Part shown: positions 8,901 to 22,249 of the stretch, one piece after another
Layout of the letters: every line of letters begins with the position of its first letter
How positions within the stretch are numbered: the stretch's first letter is position 1
Assembly (NCBI GenBank): GCA_012845835.1
Contig: JABAKD010000028.1
Coordinates: forward strand, 4,523,090-4,587,089
Reading direction: 5' to 3'
Length of the DNA: 64,000 nucleotides
Origin: Undaria pinnatifida
Taxonomy: Eukaryota; Sar; Phaeophyceae; Laminariales; Alariaceae
The notes under the pieces: generated by a model
What the model was told of the DNA's origin: nothing
Database searches by the model: none
What the model saw: only the letters and a program-made list of their open reading frames with translations
Translations under genes and position numbers: made by a program

Positions 8901-11659
8901 ATAAAGAACCAGTACGCTGAGGTGTAACGGAAGCACAGGGGCCGCATTGTAGGACCTAGGAGGCTAGCATAAGGCCCTTGATCGAACTGTAGCACGGGAA
9001 ACCGAGGCTACCAAAAGAAATCGCGAAACCCGGAGAAAGACAACACCTAGACAGTGACACAGACGACACCAAAATGGTGGTACTGGGGGCGTGTGTGATA
9101 AGCCGGAAAGCTGAACCGGGGGGAAACAGTGGAGTACCCCTAGACGCTATCAGGGTACAGTACCAAGAAAACGGGAAGAGATAAGTGGTGAGGTCACCTA
9201 GCCAAAGCAGTACGGAAACAAGGAAGAAACTGAAACGCAGGCACAGGAAGACGGAAGGTACTATCAAAAGCCGGAAAGAGTCGACATATTACACCTTGAG
9301 AGGCTAACTAATAACGGGAACAATGCCAGCGAACGTAGCGAGGCTATTCAACCATAACAAAGCAAGCCAAAAATGAGGTCAACAAGAAGATACTCGTTCA
9401 GCTCGAAGCAGCGCTGGAAGTGTCTAGCTCCAGAAAGAATGCAGGGAACAGAGAAGACAATGTGCCAAAAGCCGTAGCTAGGTACTATACGTCGAGAACA
9501 CGGAGTGGCCAACATGGAGCAACCCTAAAAAGGTAACCGAAAAAAATGCACGAAAAAGCAGGAAATAGGCAAATCGTATCATAGCAACGTGCTGCAGCCT
9601 GAAACAAAGAAGGAGGGCCCATAGCAAGGAACCTTGAAAGGCTACTTGAAGAAAACGAGCAACACTGGGTACGTAGCAAAGGAATCCCTCCGAAAGCGAT
9701 TCCGCCGAAAAAACAACACCAAAAGGGGGTCACCAGGAAACGACCTATATGGACTGCGAAGCCAAACTGGAATCAAAACGTGGGACCGATGCGATAGGTA
9801 CGCCTACAAGTCAAGAGGAAAACGGGGGCCAAGAGGGGACGGCCTGTGGACTGCACGGTCAGGACGGGCTGTAAAGCGATGATTAAGGCCGACGTAGTTG
9901 AACCCTGTGGGCAGGTATGCCGAAAAGAATCAAGAAAAAGTGGTCGAGAGAAACAAGACCTGTTGGCTGCAAAGCCAAGACGAGGATCAGTGTCGTTGGA
10001 CCGTAGGGGTAGGGGTGCCGAGAAAAAGTAAGTAGGAAAGAGTGGCCCAGGGGAATGGATCCGCTGACTACAAAGCTAGAACCGAGCCCGATGGCAAGGG
10101 GCTCTTGGGGGCAGGTACGACCAAACAAGAAGGTAGAGGCCAACGAAAACCGACAGATGGGCTGGAGAGTCAGCACAGAACCGCTAACGTGGAACCTAAG
10201 GGGGCCTATCAATGTGGAGCCAGTGGTCGACAATATGGGACCATAGACAATAGCAACAGCTGGAATGCCGTAATTATAAGTGGCTGGGGCTAACGTGCAG
10301 CGACGTCGGTCGTGGGAAGAAGTACACCAAGAAGCAAGAAAGGTCCAACAACAAAAGGGAAGTATGCCAAAGGGCAAGGAACGTCCAACAGCAACAACAA
10401 GAAAGGAGGTAATGCCTCGCGAAAAACGAAGATAAATAACGCGGGAAGCATCTATGTTGTCACCAATCGTACAAGACGAGGTGGAAACGAGACGATGGAA
10501 AACCTCGACGTGGGTCGGAAACGCCATGTTTCGTCGGTATGCACGAAACGTAGACAGGCTACATCGGCGGTAGAAGGCGGAAGGAAAACCACAAAGGTGA
10601 ACACTCGTCGTACTGTAGAATAGTAGAACAACTTGGGCACAAGTTCAAGGTCAAGGCGCCCATGAGGATCACTGAAAAAAGAACTAACGCCATACTTTGA
10701 ATGCGGCAAATGAGACAGAAGGCATACTACTACGGTAAAACGTTTTTGGAGCCTCGACGATAGTCAGACTTTAAGGGGGTACTTTTGGGGAGCCACGAGG
10801 CGATAACACTCTACCAGGTAGAGTTGTGCTGAGACAGTAGGGTCCAAAGCTAATACGCGCACTAAGCGTTGACCGACAAATTGTCCCAAAAGAAAGGAGA
10901 GAAGGCTACTACGGTCGGTCGCTAGCTGCGCACAGCGATAACCACTGAGGAGCAAGCGCGTCCAGAAATACCAAGGAAAAACAAATATTACCCGCGTTGC
11001 ATGGACGCGAAAGCAGAAGGTAAAGGTTCCGAAAATGCACGAAATCTAGAGCCGGGAGGAAATACGTTCCGAAAATGCACACGCTGCAGAGGGGACGGGG
11101 TGTACGTTCCCATCCGGCACATAGTGCAGGGAAAAAAAAACAAGATAGAAAAATCAAGCTAGCACGATATTATTTCCAACTCATACCATGAGAGCGGTAA
11201 AAACGGGGTCTTAACACAATGGAGGGCTCAGAATTTTTTCGAAAGAGCACGCACATGGTGCAGACGATATCTCGGCTGAGAAGGAATCATACGAGACTGT
11301 TACGATGTCGCGGGCTGATACCGTAAGCCGGACAGAGGGAGGGGGCAAATCACGTACAACTCTAGAAACGCTAGCGGGGCGCATGCACAGCGTGCAAGCG
11401 AAGTTCAGGCTAATGAGGATCAAGTGAAACTACCATGGTTTCGGGGGTTGATACTATAAAGGAGCCTAGAGGGGGGGGGTGGTGAACAAACGACGGACCT
11501 CAAAATACTAGTTAAACGTTGACGTCGTGAAACTCAAAAAATGTGGCCTACTATAAGCCATTCCTGTTGAAAGCTAAGACACCAAAAATCGAGGGAAACA
11601 TACGCGAAAGCACTTGGATGTCCAACCGAGAAGAGGGGACTTGTGCAGGGCGATACGAC

Positions 11660-12040
11660 GCAAACAAAGGGGACATCACGCCTCAATAAGCACCTACGGC
11701 GTGCGTAGTGCAAAAAACAGAGGAAGGGCCAGAGCACATACCAGGTATACCACAGTGGTTAGAGAAAAAAAATACGAGGCCTCAAGAAGCACCTATGACG
11801 TACGTAGTGCAAAGAGTTGAGGAAGGGGTAAGCGTGTATGTCACAGCAGTAAGGATCCAAATACGACGCCTCAAAAGGTACCAATGACGTACGTAGTGCA
11901 AAAAGCAGAAGAAGAAGCCAAGATGGGCATACCACAGCAGGTTTGGAGACATATACGATGCCCAAATATGCACCTATTTCGTACTTAGTGCAGAAAGCAA
12001 GAGAAAGGCCAACAAAACAAATACCACAGCGCTTTTGGGG
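11660..12040. repeat. Tandem repeat, four units of about 90-100 bp
   Basis: The anchor GACGTACGTAGTGCAAA and variants recur at about 11705, 11804, 11893 and 11985. Each is preceded by CACCTA-type and GCCTCAA-type blocks and followed by ATACCACAG. Units are strongly diverged. The first unit contains a TACCAGGTA palindrome at 11739-11747. Confidence 0.7.
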
Positions 12041-13389
12041 GCTGCGAAACAAGTGTACGCTAACCGACGAGAGGAAACGAAAACACGGCAGGCTAAACCG
12101 GGACAAACAGGAAGTCGGAACCATCCCAATTTTTCTGACTCTTTACGAAAATAGAGCCAGATTAATCAGTGGCTGGAAGGCCATGGTAGCGCACCGACGC
12201 AAACACGCAAACACATGTGCTGGTCAAAAGTGGGACAACCCGAAATGTCAGGGTAGCAAACCGACTCAAACACGCGAACACACGTGCTGGTCATAAGCGT
12301 GACAACCTGAAAAGTCAAGGCAAAGAAGAGGCATCTTGAAACTAACTGAACAACAAAATCAATCCCAAAAGTGAATATCAATATGCCAATGGAGACAAAA
12401 AAAATCCCATTAATAAAAATCTCGAGAAGAAACTCAAAAAACATGGTTAGGAGGAGAGACAAGACAAAAGGGTAAGTGCGACTTAACGCGAAAATACCCT
12501 GGCTGCAGATATACCTGTCGCGTGGCGTTGTACACGCCAATCCGTAGATGGTGCTCTCCAAAGATGTGCAGTAGATACGCCGTAGGTTGATCCTGGAACC
12601 GGGTGGTGTAGGGTCCGACATAGTATATGATGAAACGCGGCTGGTGGTCTTACTGGGGTGTGCTGCAGCGCTTCGATCGCGAGACAGTGACGTCGTAGTG
12701 TTCGCGGAAGATGTGGTAGGAGCGCCGGAGAGGATGATGGTCGAGTAAAACGCGTTGAAGAGCTCCGAGCACGAACCAGTGAGGGTGGGGTGTTCGCGGA
12801 CGATACGGTAGGGGCTCTGTGACGGAAGAAGACGAGGCTGTAGTAGCTCAAAATGGTAGGTTAAAGAAGGTGTCGGATTGCGTACGCGGCGGTGAAATGT
12901 GCATGTTCCGCAGCGTACATGTAAGCGCAAGCGTTGACGTTGCAATAGTCCTTTAAAGTGGGCCAGTGGAGATGCCTGCGGTGCGCGTGGTGTGGGAGTT
13001 AGCATTTTGCGCGGCGGGGATGACGGCGTGGTTGCTGGAGTAGGCTGTAGAGAAGACCCGAAGTTGAAGACGATGACGTTGTCGCCGAGGGCGGCTGGTA
13101 GCGGACTGAAGGAGCAGACCTATCGGCGCGGTGGCTACAGTAGTCGGCGAAATATGTCCCAGCTGGTCGGCGCTGATGGTGCGATGACGCCGGAATTGGT
13201 GGTAGTGGCCAGAAAGAGGGCGCCTCGCCGCTGGTAGTGGTTTGCAGCGGCAGGCCCATCGGTGCATGGCTGCAGAAGTCAGTGAAATAATTCCCAGATT
13301 GTCGGAGTATATGGTGGCGACGATGCCGGGGCCGGTGGTAGTGCCTTGAAGGGGGATAACATAGAATGAAGTAGTGGCGGAAGACGGAA

Positions 13390-13715
13390 GCGGAGCTCAG
13401 GTGAAAGGTGGAGCTTTGGCGAAGGTAGAGCTCTGGTCGAAAAGCTCAGGTGACGACAGGTGACGACGAATTTCTGTCAAAGGTGGAGCTCTGAAAAGGG
13501 TGGACCTCTGGTCTTGAAGCTCGGGTGACGACGACGCTCTGGTGAAAAGTGAAACTCCGGTGAAGGTGGAGCTCTGGTCGCGAAGCTCAAGTGACGACGA
13601 AGCTCAGGTGACGATGGAGCTCTGGTGGCAAAGCTCAGGTGACGACGAAGCTCAGGTGACGACGGAGCTCTGGTGGCAAAGCTCAGGTGACGATGGAGCT
13701 CTGGTCGCGGTGCTC
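13390..13715. repeat. 48-bp minisatellite
   Basis: GCTCTGGTGGCAAAGCTCAG-type units start at 13571, 13619 and 13667, a period of exactly 48 bp, with diverged units on both sides. Within each unit AGCTCAGGTGACGACGA is itself repeated. On the minus strand one frame stays open and reads as a 16-residue repeat (SFATRAPSSPELRRHL), so it inflates an ORF that I do not accept as a gene. Confidence 0.8.
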
Positions 13716-14099
13716 GATCGTCTTGGAACAGGTTGCACAGGTACTGGCGAGAACACCGTAGTCGGTAGCGCTGTCCACAGTTTCCAGCGGCGGCTGTGGA
13801 GCGATGACGGCTCTGGGAAAACGATGGTCCGACGATAGATGAGGAGGGCCAAAAAGGAATGCGCCAATGGTTGGCGCTGGGGAGAACGAAGGACGGCCTG
13901 AAAGCCGATCCAGTAAGAGCGCCAGCGTCCTCGGCCCCTTTCTCGGAGCTGGCTAGCGAACCGGAGGCGATGTTATGGGCCGAAATAGACCCGACGGAGG
14001 TTTTGGGGCGGAGAGGGGGTCGACGGATTGATTTTGGTATGGTGCGCAACGGTGGGTTGCCGAACGTATTTCCAGCGAAACATAGTGGTGCATAGAGCA

Positions 14100-14600
14100 A
14101 GAGGGAGGGGGTTTGAGCCCACCCAAGTCAATGCCTAGCAAGAAAGGTGCACGGGTTGCGCGTCGCCCGTGGATGGGGGCGGATGGTGATGGTGGGTCGA
14201 AAGGGAGGGGGAACTAGCCCACCCGAGACGATACCCGGGATGGAATGCTCACATATTTCGACGTGGGCAGCGAAGAGGCCGTGGAAGGGCCCGATTTCCG
14301 GCTTAAACGGTCCCTTACGCACCAGGTTCGGGAGGTTCAAGAGCCAGAGAAAAAGAAATAAATAACTCGGAAAAAGGGTGGTATGGAATGGTAGAAGTGG
14401 GTCGTAGAGGAGAGGTAGCGAGCCCACCCAAACCAATAGTCAGTTCGAAACGCTCATGCCCGGAAAAATAAATTGACTCCAACTCAGAATATGGGAGCGG
14501 CGGGATGTGGTGGTGGGTTGGGAGGGACGGGGGAACGCGCCCATCCAAGCCGATGCCCGGCTCAGAATGGTCATAACCGGATAGTAACAAAACCACAGGT
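14100..14600. repeat. Degenerate tandem repeat, about 100-115 bp spacing
   Basis: The anchor GCCCACCCAAGTCAATGCC and variants recur near 14117, 14216, 14421 and 14537. Each is preceded by G-rich GGGAGGGGG blocks and followed by CGG/CAGAATG-type blocks. Confidence 0.55.
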
Positions 14601-17600
14601 TCAGATGGTAGACCTATAGAAATGTTAGGGTAGGGGTGGTGGCGACAGTGGCGTCAAAGAGGTACCTTCAGGGACGGGTAGGGGTTGCATAGGTTCAGGT
14701 GGTTAACCTACAGGGCTATTGTCCCAGATAGGTAATAAAGGAGAAGCTCCGGCGTTTGTCCGCCTCGGAACCAATATCCATGGCTGGTAATAGGAACGGT
14801 TCAGATACTTGGTCGAAGCCGGGTGAGCTGCGGGGTCCTTGTGTTGCTCGAAATGTCGGTCTCGGACGATGTCGGCAACTCTCCGCACGGCGATAAGAAA
14901 AACTGTAGGAGAAGAATCCAAAAGGGTGGCACTGCTAAAGGTTGAACTTGTAGTTCGGTGTAGGCTGGCTGCGGTGAGCCGCCAAGCAGTGGTCAGTTGC
15001 GGCTGTCTGTAAGACTGTCGCGTGGCGATGGCGAGGGTGCAGCTGGCAGACCTAGGGAAGAGATCCGGCTGGGTCCACGTGATCGTAAAGGGAGTATTGT
15101 ATCACCGAGGCTCTGGGAGGGTCTCCATGGGTGGGGTTTAAAGGAGCGGGGCGAAGATACCCTGGGGTTCCTGTCTCCAAGCGGCGTTGAATGAGCAGGA
15201 TAGGACTCGCTAGGAAATGCTGTACCTGTGGTCCGTGTCCATGCAATCCACGAGGGATGCGGGGAAGATGGGGCAGGAGGCTCAGGGCATATCCTGGTCA
15301 ACTATGATCGCGGTTCTTCCGTCGTCATGACGGGGACTGTCCCTTTGGCCAAGGAGCAGTGATGCTCTCGACACCATGGCAGCGAGTGGGAATCCGTCGT
15401 TCGCGGGCCCAACGTTGCCACTGAAAAGCGCGCACGTCCTAGGACGAGCGCAGGTAGAGCCGCCGATAAATAGGCGAGGCTGGCTCAGGATGCGATGACC
15501 CGGAATTGGAAGCAGAAGTTTCGTGCTGTAGTCCGGAACCGCTGGTCGCCGTGGTCTTCGGCAAGTAGCGTTCCTCATCGGTGGAAAGCGTCGAGTGGAG
15601 CATTCCAGTAGGGCTCGACGTCTTGGCCTCTTCGCACCCACACCTCAAGACCATCGCTAGAACAAGGGGATCAGGCTTGTACAAGCGATATCGCATGTAT
15701 GGGGCTGGGCGGGGGGGGGTAGATTGTATGGGGGCAGGGGCGTGAGTAGAGCTCGTTCTATTAAAGTTGAAGCTGGAACCTCGTTCCGCAATTAGATGGC
15801 CTAGCGCTGGTAGTGCTGTATCGGTTGATCAGCGTGCAGCGTCCAGGCATTTGTGCCGTGTAATAGTTATCGGCCGGCCACGCTTTTGCTGTCGATGTTG
15901 TTGTCGTTGTCGCAGCAGTTTCCCGAGGGAGAAAGGCAATCATGGCGCTTTCGACCCAGAAAATAGTTGCCGCGGTATTTATAACGAGCGGCATTGGTTG
16001 TCGCGGGTTATAGCCGGGTTATAGCGCCGGGTGTACGGTCCGCACGTTTCCGCAAATACCAAAAGTAAAACCAATATCCTGAAGCATGCCCATACCTGGG
16101 TTGAGCGACCAGAGGCGTAGCGGTTTGCTACAGTGCGAGAGTGTCGCTGGCACGATGCAGGCGTCAGGAGGAACGCCAGAAAGCCAGCGGAGTGATAGTC
16201 GATGGCCAGGTGGTTGATAATGATCCTCGTCGTAGTTTGTACCCCGTATCGCAATATGTGGTATTTGCGAGCCACCCCCTTTTGCGGTTAGTGAGACAGA
16301 CGCAGGCGTTGTGGCCCTCACAGTTCGGATGGTCGCGACCGCCGTCGCGTCCACTACGGATAGTATGGCGTCTGCGTCGTTGGGCGACTTTGCTGTCGCT
16401 GTTACTGCGGTCAATATCGGTGATGTAGGTTGTAGGCCGAGAGGAATGGCTGTGTAGGTGGTAGTCGGAGAAGAACGGTGGTCTTGAACCGAGCGGTAGG
16501 AGATGCGAGGGGGTGCGTGCGGCGTTTTTGGGGGCTGGTTGCGGAGGGCGTGTGCGGCGTTTTAAGGCCGTGGGTTGACGGGAGGGAATCGGAATTGCAA
16601 GGAAATCGACCGAACCGGCAGATTACCGCAGACGGAGCGTCACACGACGCCGACATGAGTCTTAGTCGGGTAGGTACGACGTGGCCAATAGCCGAAAAAA
16701 TATTTACCACAGACAGGGGTATCTTTGGGTGCCGCCCGTTCGAGATCGTGGGCGCGCCGTATGCAGTTGTGAGCGAGTACCAGCAAACAAACGCAAGGGT
16801 GATTGGGCGCAGAGGGTTGAGCGCAGTGATGAGCGGGCGATTCTGAACCGTTGTGGTGATAGACGCGGCCGCGTGGGGTGGGTGGCTATGGGAGCCGGGG
16901 ATGGGGTGTGAGCAGCAACGTGTCGTTTGGGTCGGTAGTCGTGGCTCAGATGGGGAGGGGTGGAGGATGTGCAAGAGACTGTCAAACTCGAGTACAAGAG
17001 CTGGTGGGGCACAAAGGGCTGTAGACGCGGGGGCGTAATACGTTGAAGCCATCGCGGCACCGGCCTCATGGATGCCATTGCGACGGCACACTCTGTGGTA
17101 GTCGTAGCTGTACTTGCGGCGTTGTTGCGATCCCCCACGGAAAACAAATGTTAACTTCTTGCCCTCAGGCGCTAAACAAAATCGCAGTCGCATCAGGTGG
17201 GCGTCTCTCGTAGAAACATCCGTCCTCCAAGTCTCGGCGTGTAAGGTGGCCGTACCAAACGTCGAGGGATCCGGTTTGACTGAAATGGGCCGGGGTAAGT
17301 GGCGGCGGTGGGAATGCCATTAACGATTTTATTGAACAGAATGACAAGGATATTCACCGCAACTGTCTCACTCATGGCTACAGCAGGAGAAGAACGCGAA
17401 GCACACTGTTCAATGTGAGGGTTAAAAGGTTGGGTCCTCGTTGGTGCGGGATTTACCGCGAGGGTTGGGGGTGGGGTCCATGTTGGTCCGGAATGGATAG
17501 GGAAGGTATCGCACGCACCGGAGTAGAGAAGTAGGATGTAGTACAAGTAGTTTTCGAACGTCACCAAGGAGACCGGAGGGTGATGGATGATTGTAGATAT

Positions 17601-17650
17601 TCCCGAGGGGTGAGCGTGGTGCTCGGGAGATGGTTAGAACCACCGAGTTA

Positions 17651-20500
17651 TCCAGTCGAAAAAAAAAACAAAATCAGGCCATACAACACGGAAAATATGT
17701 GTACCTCTTGTAACCGTCGATAACGTAAGCTATACTTGAGGTTTTCCGAAAGAAAAATCCAAACCTAAAAATGACGGTGTAGTTCAGGAGTGCACTGTTT
17801 TAAAAATACCGGGGGGGGGTCCGTGTAACACGCACAGTGTACTCGTGAAAAAGAGAGAGAGAGATGGCACTCGGAGCGCGACGCACTCGTAGTGCGGTTT
17901 TACTAAACAGTATATTGGTTCAAGCACGATCCTAATACAGTTCGGGTCATTCCAACGCTGCATCAGGGCGGGGGTGCGTAACAGCAAAAACGCAAGCCTC
18001 ATAAAAATAGCTCAAACACGCGTGGGGTATAAAGCGTATTGACGAGGCTCGTAGCACGTTGAGTCTTCAACCTCACAGAGGTTTTCCAAATAGAACACAG
18101 TGCACCGTGAGAGGATTTTGTAAAAGGTGGTCATACTACCGATATGATATAGTGGCATGCTCGACGTGAATTACCGTCGTTCGCGCTTTCTGGGGTTGAA
18201 ATCCCCAAAATATTCATGCACCGTGACAAAGCAATCATTGTCAATTGCGTACGTCAGCGGTATTTGCAGCGCGTGTTGATGCTTGTGACAAGGCGATCAT
18301 GGTTGCATGACCATTTTTGATCGTACTTTGTACGACGGGATGCGCGCCGGCATAATGAAGGCAACATGTGCATCATAGACACCTGTACTATTGTGATTTT
18401 TCGGCACGAACAAGAAAAAAAAACACGGGCGGCACGTCAGAATTAATTGAGACATGCCAAACGAGTGTCCATATGGCAGGGAAACGGAGGGGGGGGTATC
18501 CCGTGGTTGCTCGCAAAATTATTGTCAAGCAGCTAACAGCAGAAATAAAATCCTTCGAACCATAAAAAATTAAAAAGTAAAATAAAATAAAATAAAATAA
18601 ATAAACAGTTGTTGACTTTCAAGCTTGCGCAGCAACGTTACAATTTTGAGCAGAGTAGACCCTGCGATATCGTAAAATTGAAACGGAAAATGCGTTAAAG
18701 TTAGGGCATCACCTACCCTATATCACCAGAAACGGAGACAAGTAAACTCGGTCGAGTGACAGAATTTGGGCGAATCTGAGCAGCGTCTACTCCACTTCAT
18801 CATACGAGATGGGGCAGATGCGCTGGGACTTTGATGCTTTTTGTCGAACAAAATGGTAGCGTAGAGCCTGCTCTTGTTATGGGGTTAAAAGCTGGCCAAA
18901 CGCGGGGGGGGGGGGTTATCCAATATCTGACCGCGTAGAGCTCGGGCACGACAAATAAACTGACAAAACGTGCTTACAGCAGAAGCATATGGGCATGATA
19001 TAGCCCATATATGGCATAAACCTGGTAAGAAACACGGTTCCTGCAGCATTTCGGATGATGTGAGCAGCATAGGAGGCCGTGCGTTAGACACACCGACGGA
19101 ATTCGCATATGATACTAGCATCCTTACAAATTAAGGCAGCATAAAGAGTGTGTATGACAGACGGCTGGCGAGAGATACGTACTAGTCTACAGCAGCATTT
19201 TGTCGAATATGAACAGCGTAGATGCGATGCATGACCAAAACGTGCGAAGTGTACGCTAAACAGCAGCTTAGAGATAAATAGCAAAATAGAGCCCTGCATC
19301 TTAAAGCTGAAAGAATTGCACACCGTACAACGATAATTTAGCCAGAGCAGTGCAGGGCCCGTGTATGTCTTATGAATGGAGAGATGTACGTACGACACTA
19401 CTAGTATACAAAAATAAAACGAAACTTTGCACAAAAAAAAAAGAAGCAGCAATTCCCAGAGGACAAATTTAAGCAGCACAAAGTTACTCGTACGTACTTG
19501 TTAACCAAGCAAAAAACAAGCAAGCAAAATAGCTATTAATAAAGCCAACAAGGGAAATGCATCGAAACAAAAAAAACAAAAAAATGAGGGACAAGCCAAA
19601 ACGACTTTGAGATGGCGGAGGAAACAGGGTACTACTGGGAGTATCAGGACAAGACGCAACCGTACATACAGGCCTGAAACCCCGAGAGTCAGACTCGGTA
19701 CAACACCATACCTGGTGGGGAGGTCTGCTACATGTCTAATAGGGTGTGCCACGCCCGTAAGGTACGTGTCAACCCATTCTTGTGTACGTACCAATAGTAG
19801 TGCTGTGTACGAGGTACGCAAATTGTTATTGAGCCGCTGTCTCGCGAATGTACGCAAGCAAAAATATGACTAATACGTCGTATCCGATGCCACTCACACG
19901 CCGTATAAATAAATGCTGGCTCAAACACCCCCAGTTAAATGTGCGCCCAGAATAAGAAAAAAGCCAAGAGTTCGAAAACTGGACGGGGTACCTCCCTGGC
20001 ACCTTGTGTCTATCTCCTGTAAATGAGGACCTATACCTCAATCAGTGGAGAACACAATCGAGAGCTCTCGTTTTGTTGCGTGGTCACAGGGATTGGGTCG
20101 TTCTTGTACATAAAAGTGTGTTTTGGGGATGGTATAGCGCTTGCCTGGTGACGGACGTACTGCAGCAGGAGTACGGTGACACGAAAGCGCCCAGGAGGCA
20201 TCCCGTACCGGAGGGCTTGTATGTACTGATAATGTGTAAACGTTTGGTGTGAGGCAAAGGGAACAAAGGAGATCGTTTGTAGCACACTACCGGTGCTATA
20301 CCTACCTACGAGGGGGAGAAGAGACGACTGCCTACAGCACTCAACTGCTTGTGCTCGAGTCTATACTATATAACCTATCTGTGTTGTCAGGCGGAGCTCG
20401 CATGTGGTTGACACACGGAGGTTCGATATAAGAAGGGAGGCAAAAGAAAGGATGAAGAATACGAAAAACCAATCCAAATATGACCCCTATATATCCTGCC
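17651..20500. other. No recognisable gene
   Basis: All open frames are under 135 codons and none has a recognisable domain. A weak repeated motif, CAGCATTT(T/C)G followed by GAGCAGC or GAACAGC, recurs near 19050 and 19195. An AAATAAAATAAAATAAAATA microsatellite lies near 18585. Short G runs occur at 17811-17819, 18488-18496 and 18904-18913. Confidence 0.5.
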
Positions 20501-20509
20501 TCTCGCCAT

Positions 20510-21605
20510 ATATTATAAAAATTAAAATACACTCCAGCTGTGAGATCGAAGATTTCGTCGAAACTCATCTTTGCAAGCTGTGTGTGATACTCCGATCGCG
20601 CGCATTACGAGTTGTGTGTCCTCATTAAGGATATAGGTCGGCGACTCCCCTTACAGCTACAGTGTAGCTATCAGGGTCAACAGGATGATTTTAGTCAGTC
20701 TGTGCGCGGAAACTATAAAACCCGTTTCTGAGGGGGACAAAATCTGACAGCTGTGAAGGCAAAGGGGGGGCCTGGTTTTGATCAAAAGCGAGCGGGTTTG
20801 GAGGGGGGCGGGGGGGGGGGGGGGGGGGAAGGGGCAATTTGTGCATGTAAGCTATAAATCCTTTCGAGGGGATAAATCTGACGGTTTTGGCACCAGTATA
20901 TTATTGGGGGCGGGGGGGGGGGGGGGGGGGGGGGGGGGCAGCTCGATATGTGCCTGGAAACTATACATTATTTCGAGGGGACAAATGTGACATTTGCCAT
21001 ATATGTGGTGGCTCACATTATAAGATAACAAGAAACCGAGAAGAGGTGGGTCGTTCCAAGCTTGAAGCTCACACGTCGTCGATTCGTCGACGCCATGTTG
21101 TGAAAGAGTCGTGGTGCGGGGAGGTGAGAGGGAAGGGACGCAGGGGTATCAGCTTCGCTTGGAGACAGCGCCGGTTCTTCTTTATAGATTTATCATTATT
21201 GGCATTGAGCTATGAGAAGCTCGAGGAGGCAGGAAAGGAAAATGAGGAGAAGGAGGAGGATTGAGAGCACGGGGGTGGGGTGAGGCTCACAGAGTTCGCT
21301 TCACCCCACCATTGCTGCTGTGCTCTCTTCTGGATCTTTACATATGGAACGTAAAAGGAACGCTCTCCTAGATGTTCTATATTCCCTTGAGTGCCTAACG
21401 CGCTTACTTCCATCTGTCTTGTCCAGAGGAACGTTCCATTACCAAGAACGCTCTTGTAGTTAAGCTAGCTAGATTCTACGGGTTATCCGCTCCACCCAGA
21501 ATATTTCGTTTAAGAGAATCTTCTTGTGGCCAATAGACCATAACTCTGCGGTCTATCTTACCGGATCTATTGCCAGCTATATTGACCTTCTATTACATTG
21601 CAGCC
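20510..21605 (+). mobile_element. Poly-G composite element, best plus-strand copy
   Basis: The element opens with AAAATACACTCCAGCTGTGA at about 20523 and continues through GGCGACTCCCCTTACAGC and AAACCCGTTTCTGAGGG. Two G homopolymers follow, at 20810-20828 (19 G) and 20912-20938 (27 G). The last part (21060-21605) matches 7700-8225. An inverted copy of the first half lies at 54590-55110. No transposase is encoded and the transposition class is unknown. Confidence 0.65.
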
Positions 21606-21699
21606 ATACCACTTGCGCCTTCGGCTAAAACGAACCTACCCGACCATGTCTGTGTTGGTAGACAGACTGCATGGCTACAACACTATGTAGAAGGCTATG

Positions 21700-22240
21700 A
21701 TGTACAAGAAGACTACATGAAGTATACTCCCGATATTTTCAAGGTCCACATTTCAATAATCGAAAGTCGTTGTTGTTTTGTACATAATCAGCAGTGTACG
21801 GCCACACACATGGCGCCACCACTCATGAACCTCTTTTTCGTTTAATACCAGGTATGTTTTAGGGTATGGGTAGTGTATTATAGGTTATTTTCCGGGAATC
21901 TCAAAATTGTGTTAAAGTTTCTGACTACCAAGGTGGCGTCTTCTCCTTGCGTGGATTTCAGCATAATGCGGTGTACGAGCTCACAAGGCAGACGGCGAAC
22001 ATTATCGGGTGTATGTGTGAGCAATCAAGGTCGTGCGCGTGTAGCGGAACTGTCACTACCTCTTAGTCCCTTTGCCCCAGATTTTTTCCCGCCAGCCCAA
22101 GCCCTTTCCCCGGTATCCATACATACCTAACCCAATGCTGGAGCCTGTCCTGTGACCACGGACTTGATTATTCGAGTTAATGAAAGAACAACAGACTGCT
22201 ACAACAACAACAACAACAACAAAAACAACAAAACTGCTGC
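21700..22240 (+). mobile_element. (AAC)n-tailed retroposon 3' part
   Basis: The sequence is collinear with 52640-52714 plus 53266-53711. It ends with GAGCCTGTCCTGTGACCACG, GACTTGATTATTCGAGTTAA and then a tail of CAACAACAACAAC near 22200-22235. The same 3' end occurs at 57411-57475 and 58105-58155. TACCAGGTA lies at 21846-21854, where the paralogue has TACTTCGAAGTA. Confidence 0.65.
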
Positions 22241-22249
22241 TCTTGAAGC

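Larger units (their letters stand above)
8226..17650. other. Gene-poor block of decayed tandem repeats
   Basis: No recognisable gene is present. Open frames up to 279 codons on the minus strand (12166-13005, 16411-17193, 9883-10527) have low-complexity or repeat-derived translations and no domain I recognise. Local tandem arrays recur with units of 48 to about 170 bp (8640-8900, 11660-12040, 12190-12300, 13390-13715, 14100-14600). Composition is purine-rich on the plus strand from 8.2 to 12.4 kb and G-rich from 12.9 to 17.6 kb. Confidence 0.6.

Noticed and set aside
9883-10527. 214-codon minus-strand frame
   Set aside because: Stop-poor because the plus strand is purine-rich. The hydrophobic translation follows base composition.
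12166-13005. 279-codon minus-strand frame
   Set aside because: The translation is low-information with no domain. It lies in the decayed repeat block and overlaps another open frame in the same region.
13477-14100. 207-codon minus-strand frame with a 16-residue repeat
   Set aside because: It is driven by a 48-bp minisatellite. The repeat is read in several frames and the flanks have no domain.
16411-17193. 260-codon minus-strand frame
   Set aside because: Pro/Thr/Ser-rich translation of G-rich DNA, with competing frames on both strands and no recognisable motif.
20510-21605. Solo LTR interpretation of the poly-G element
   Set aside because: No convincing TG...CA termini, target duplication or adjacent primer-binding or polypurine site.
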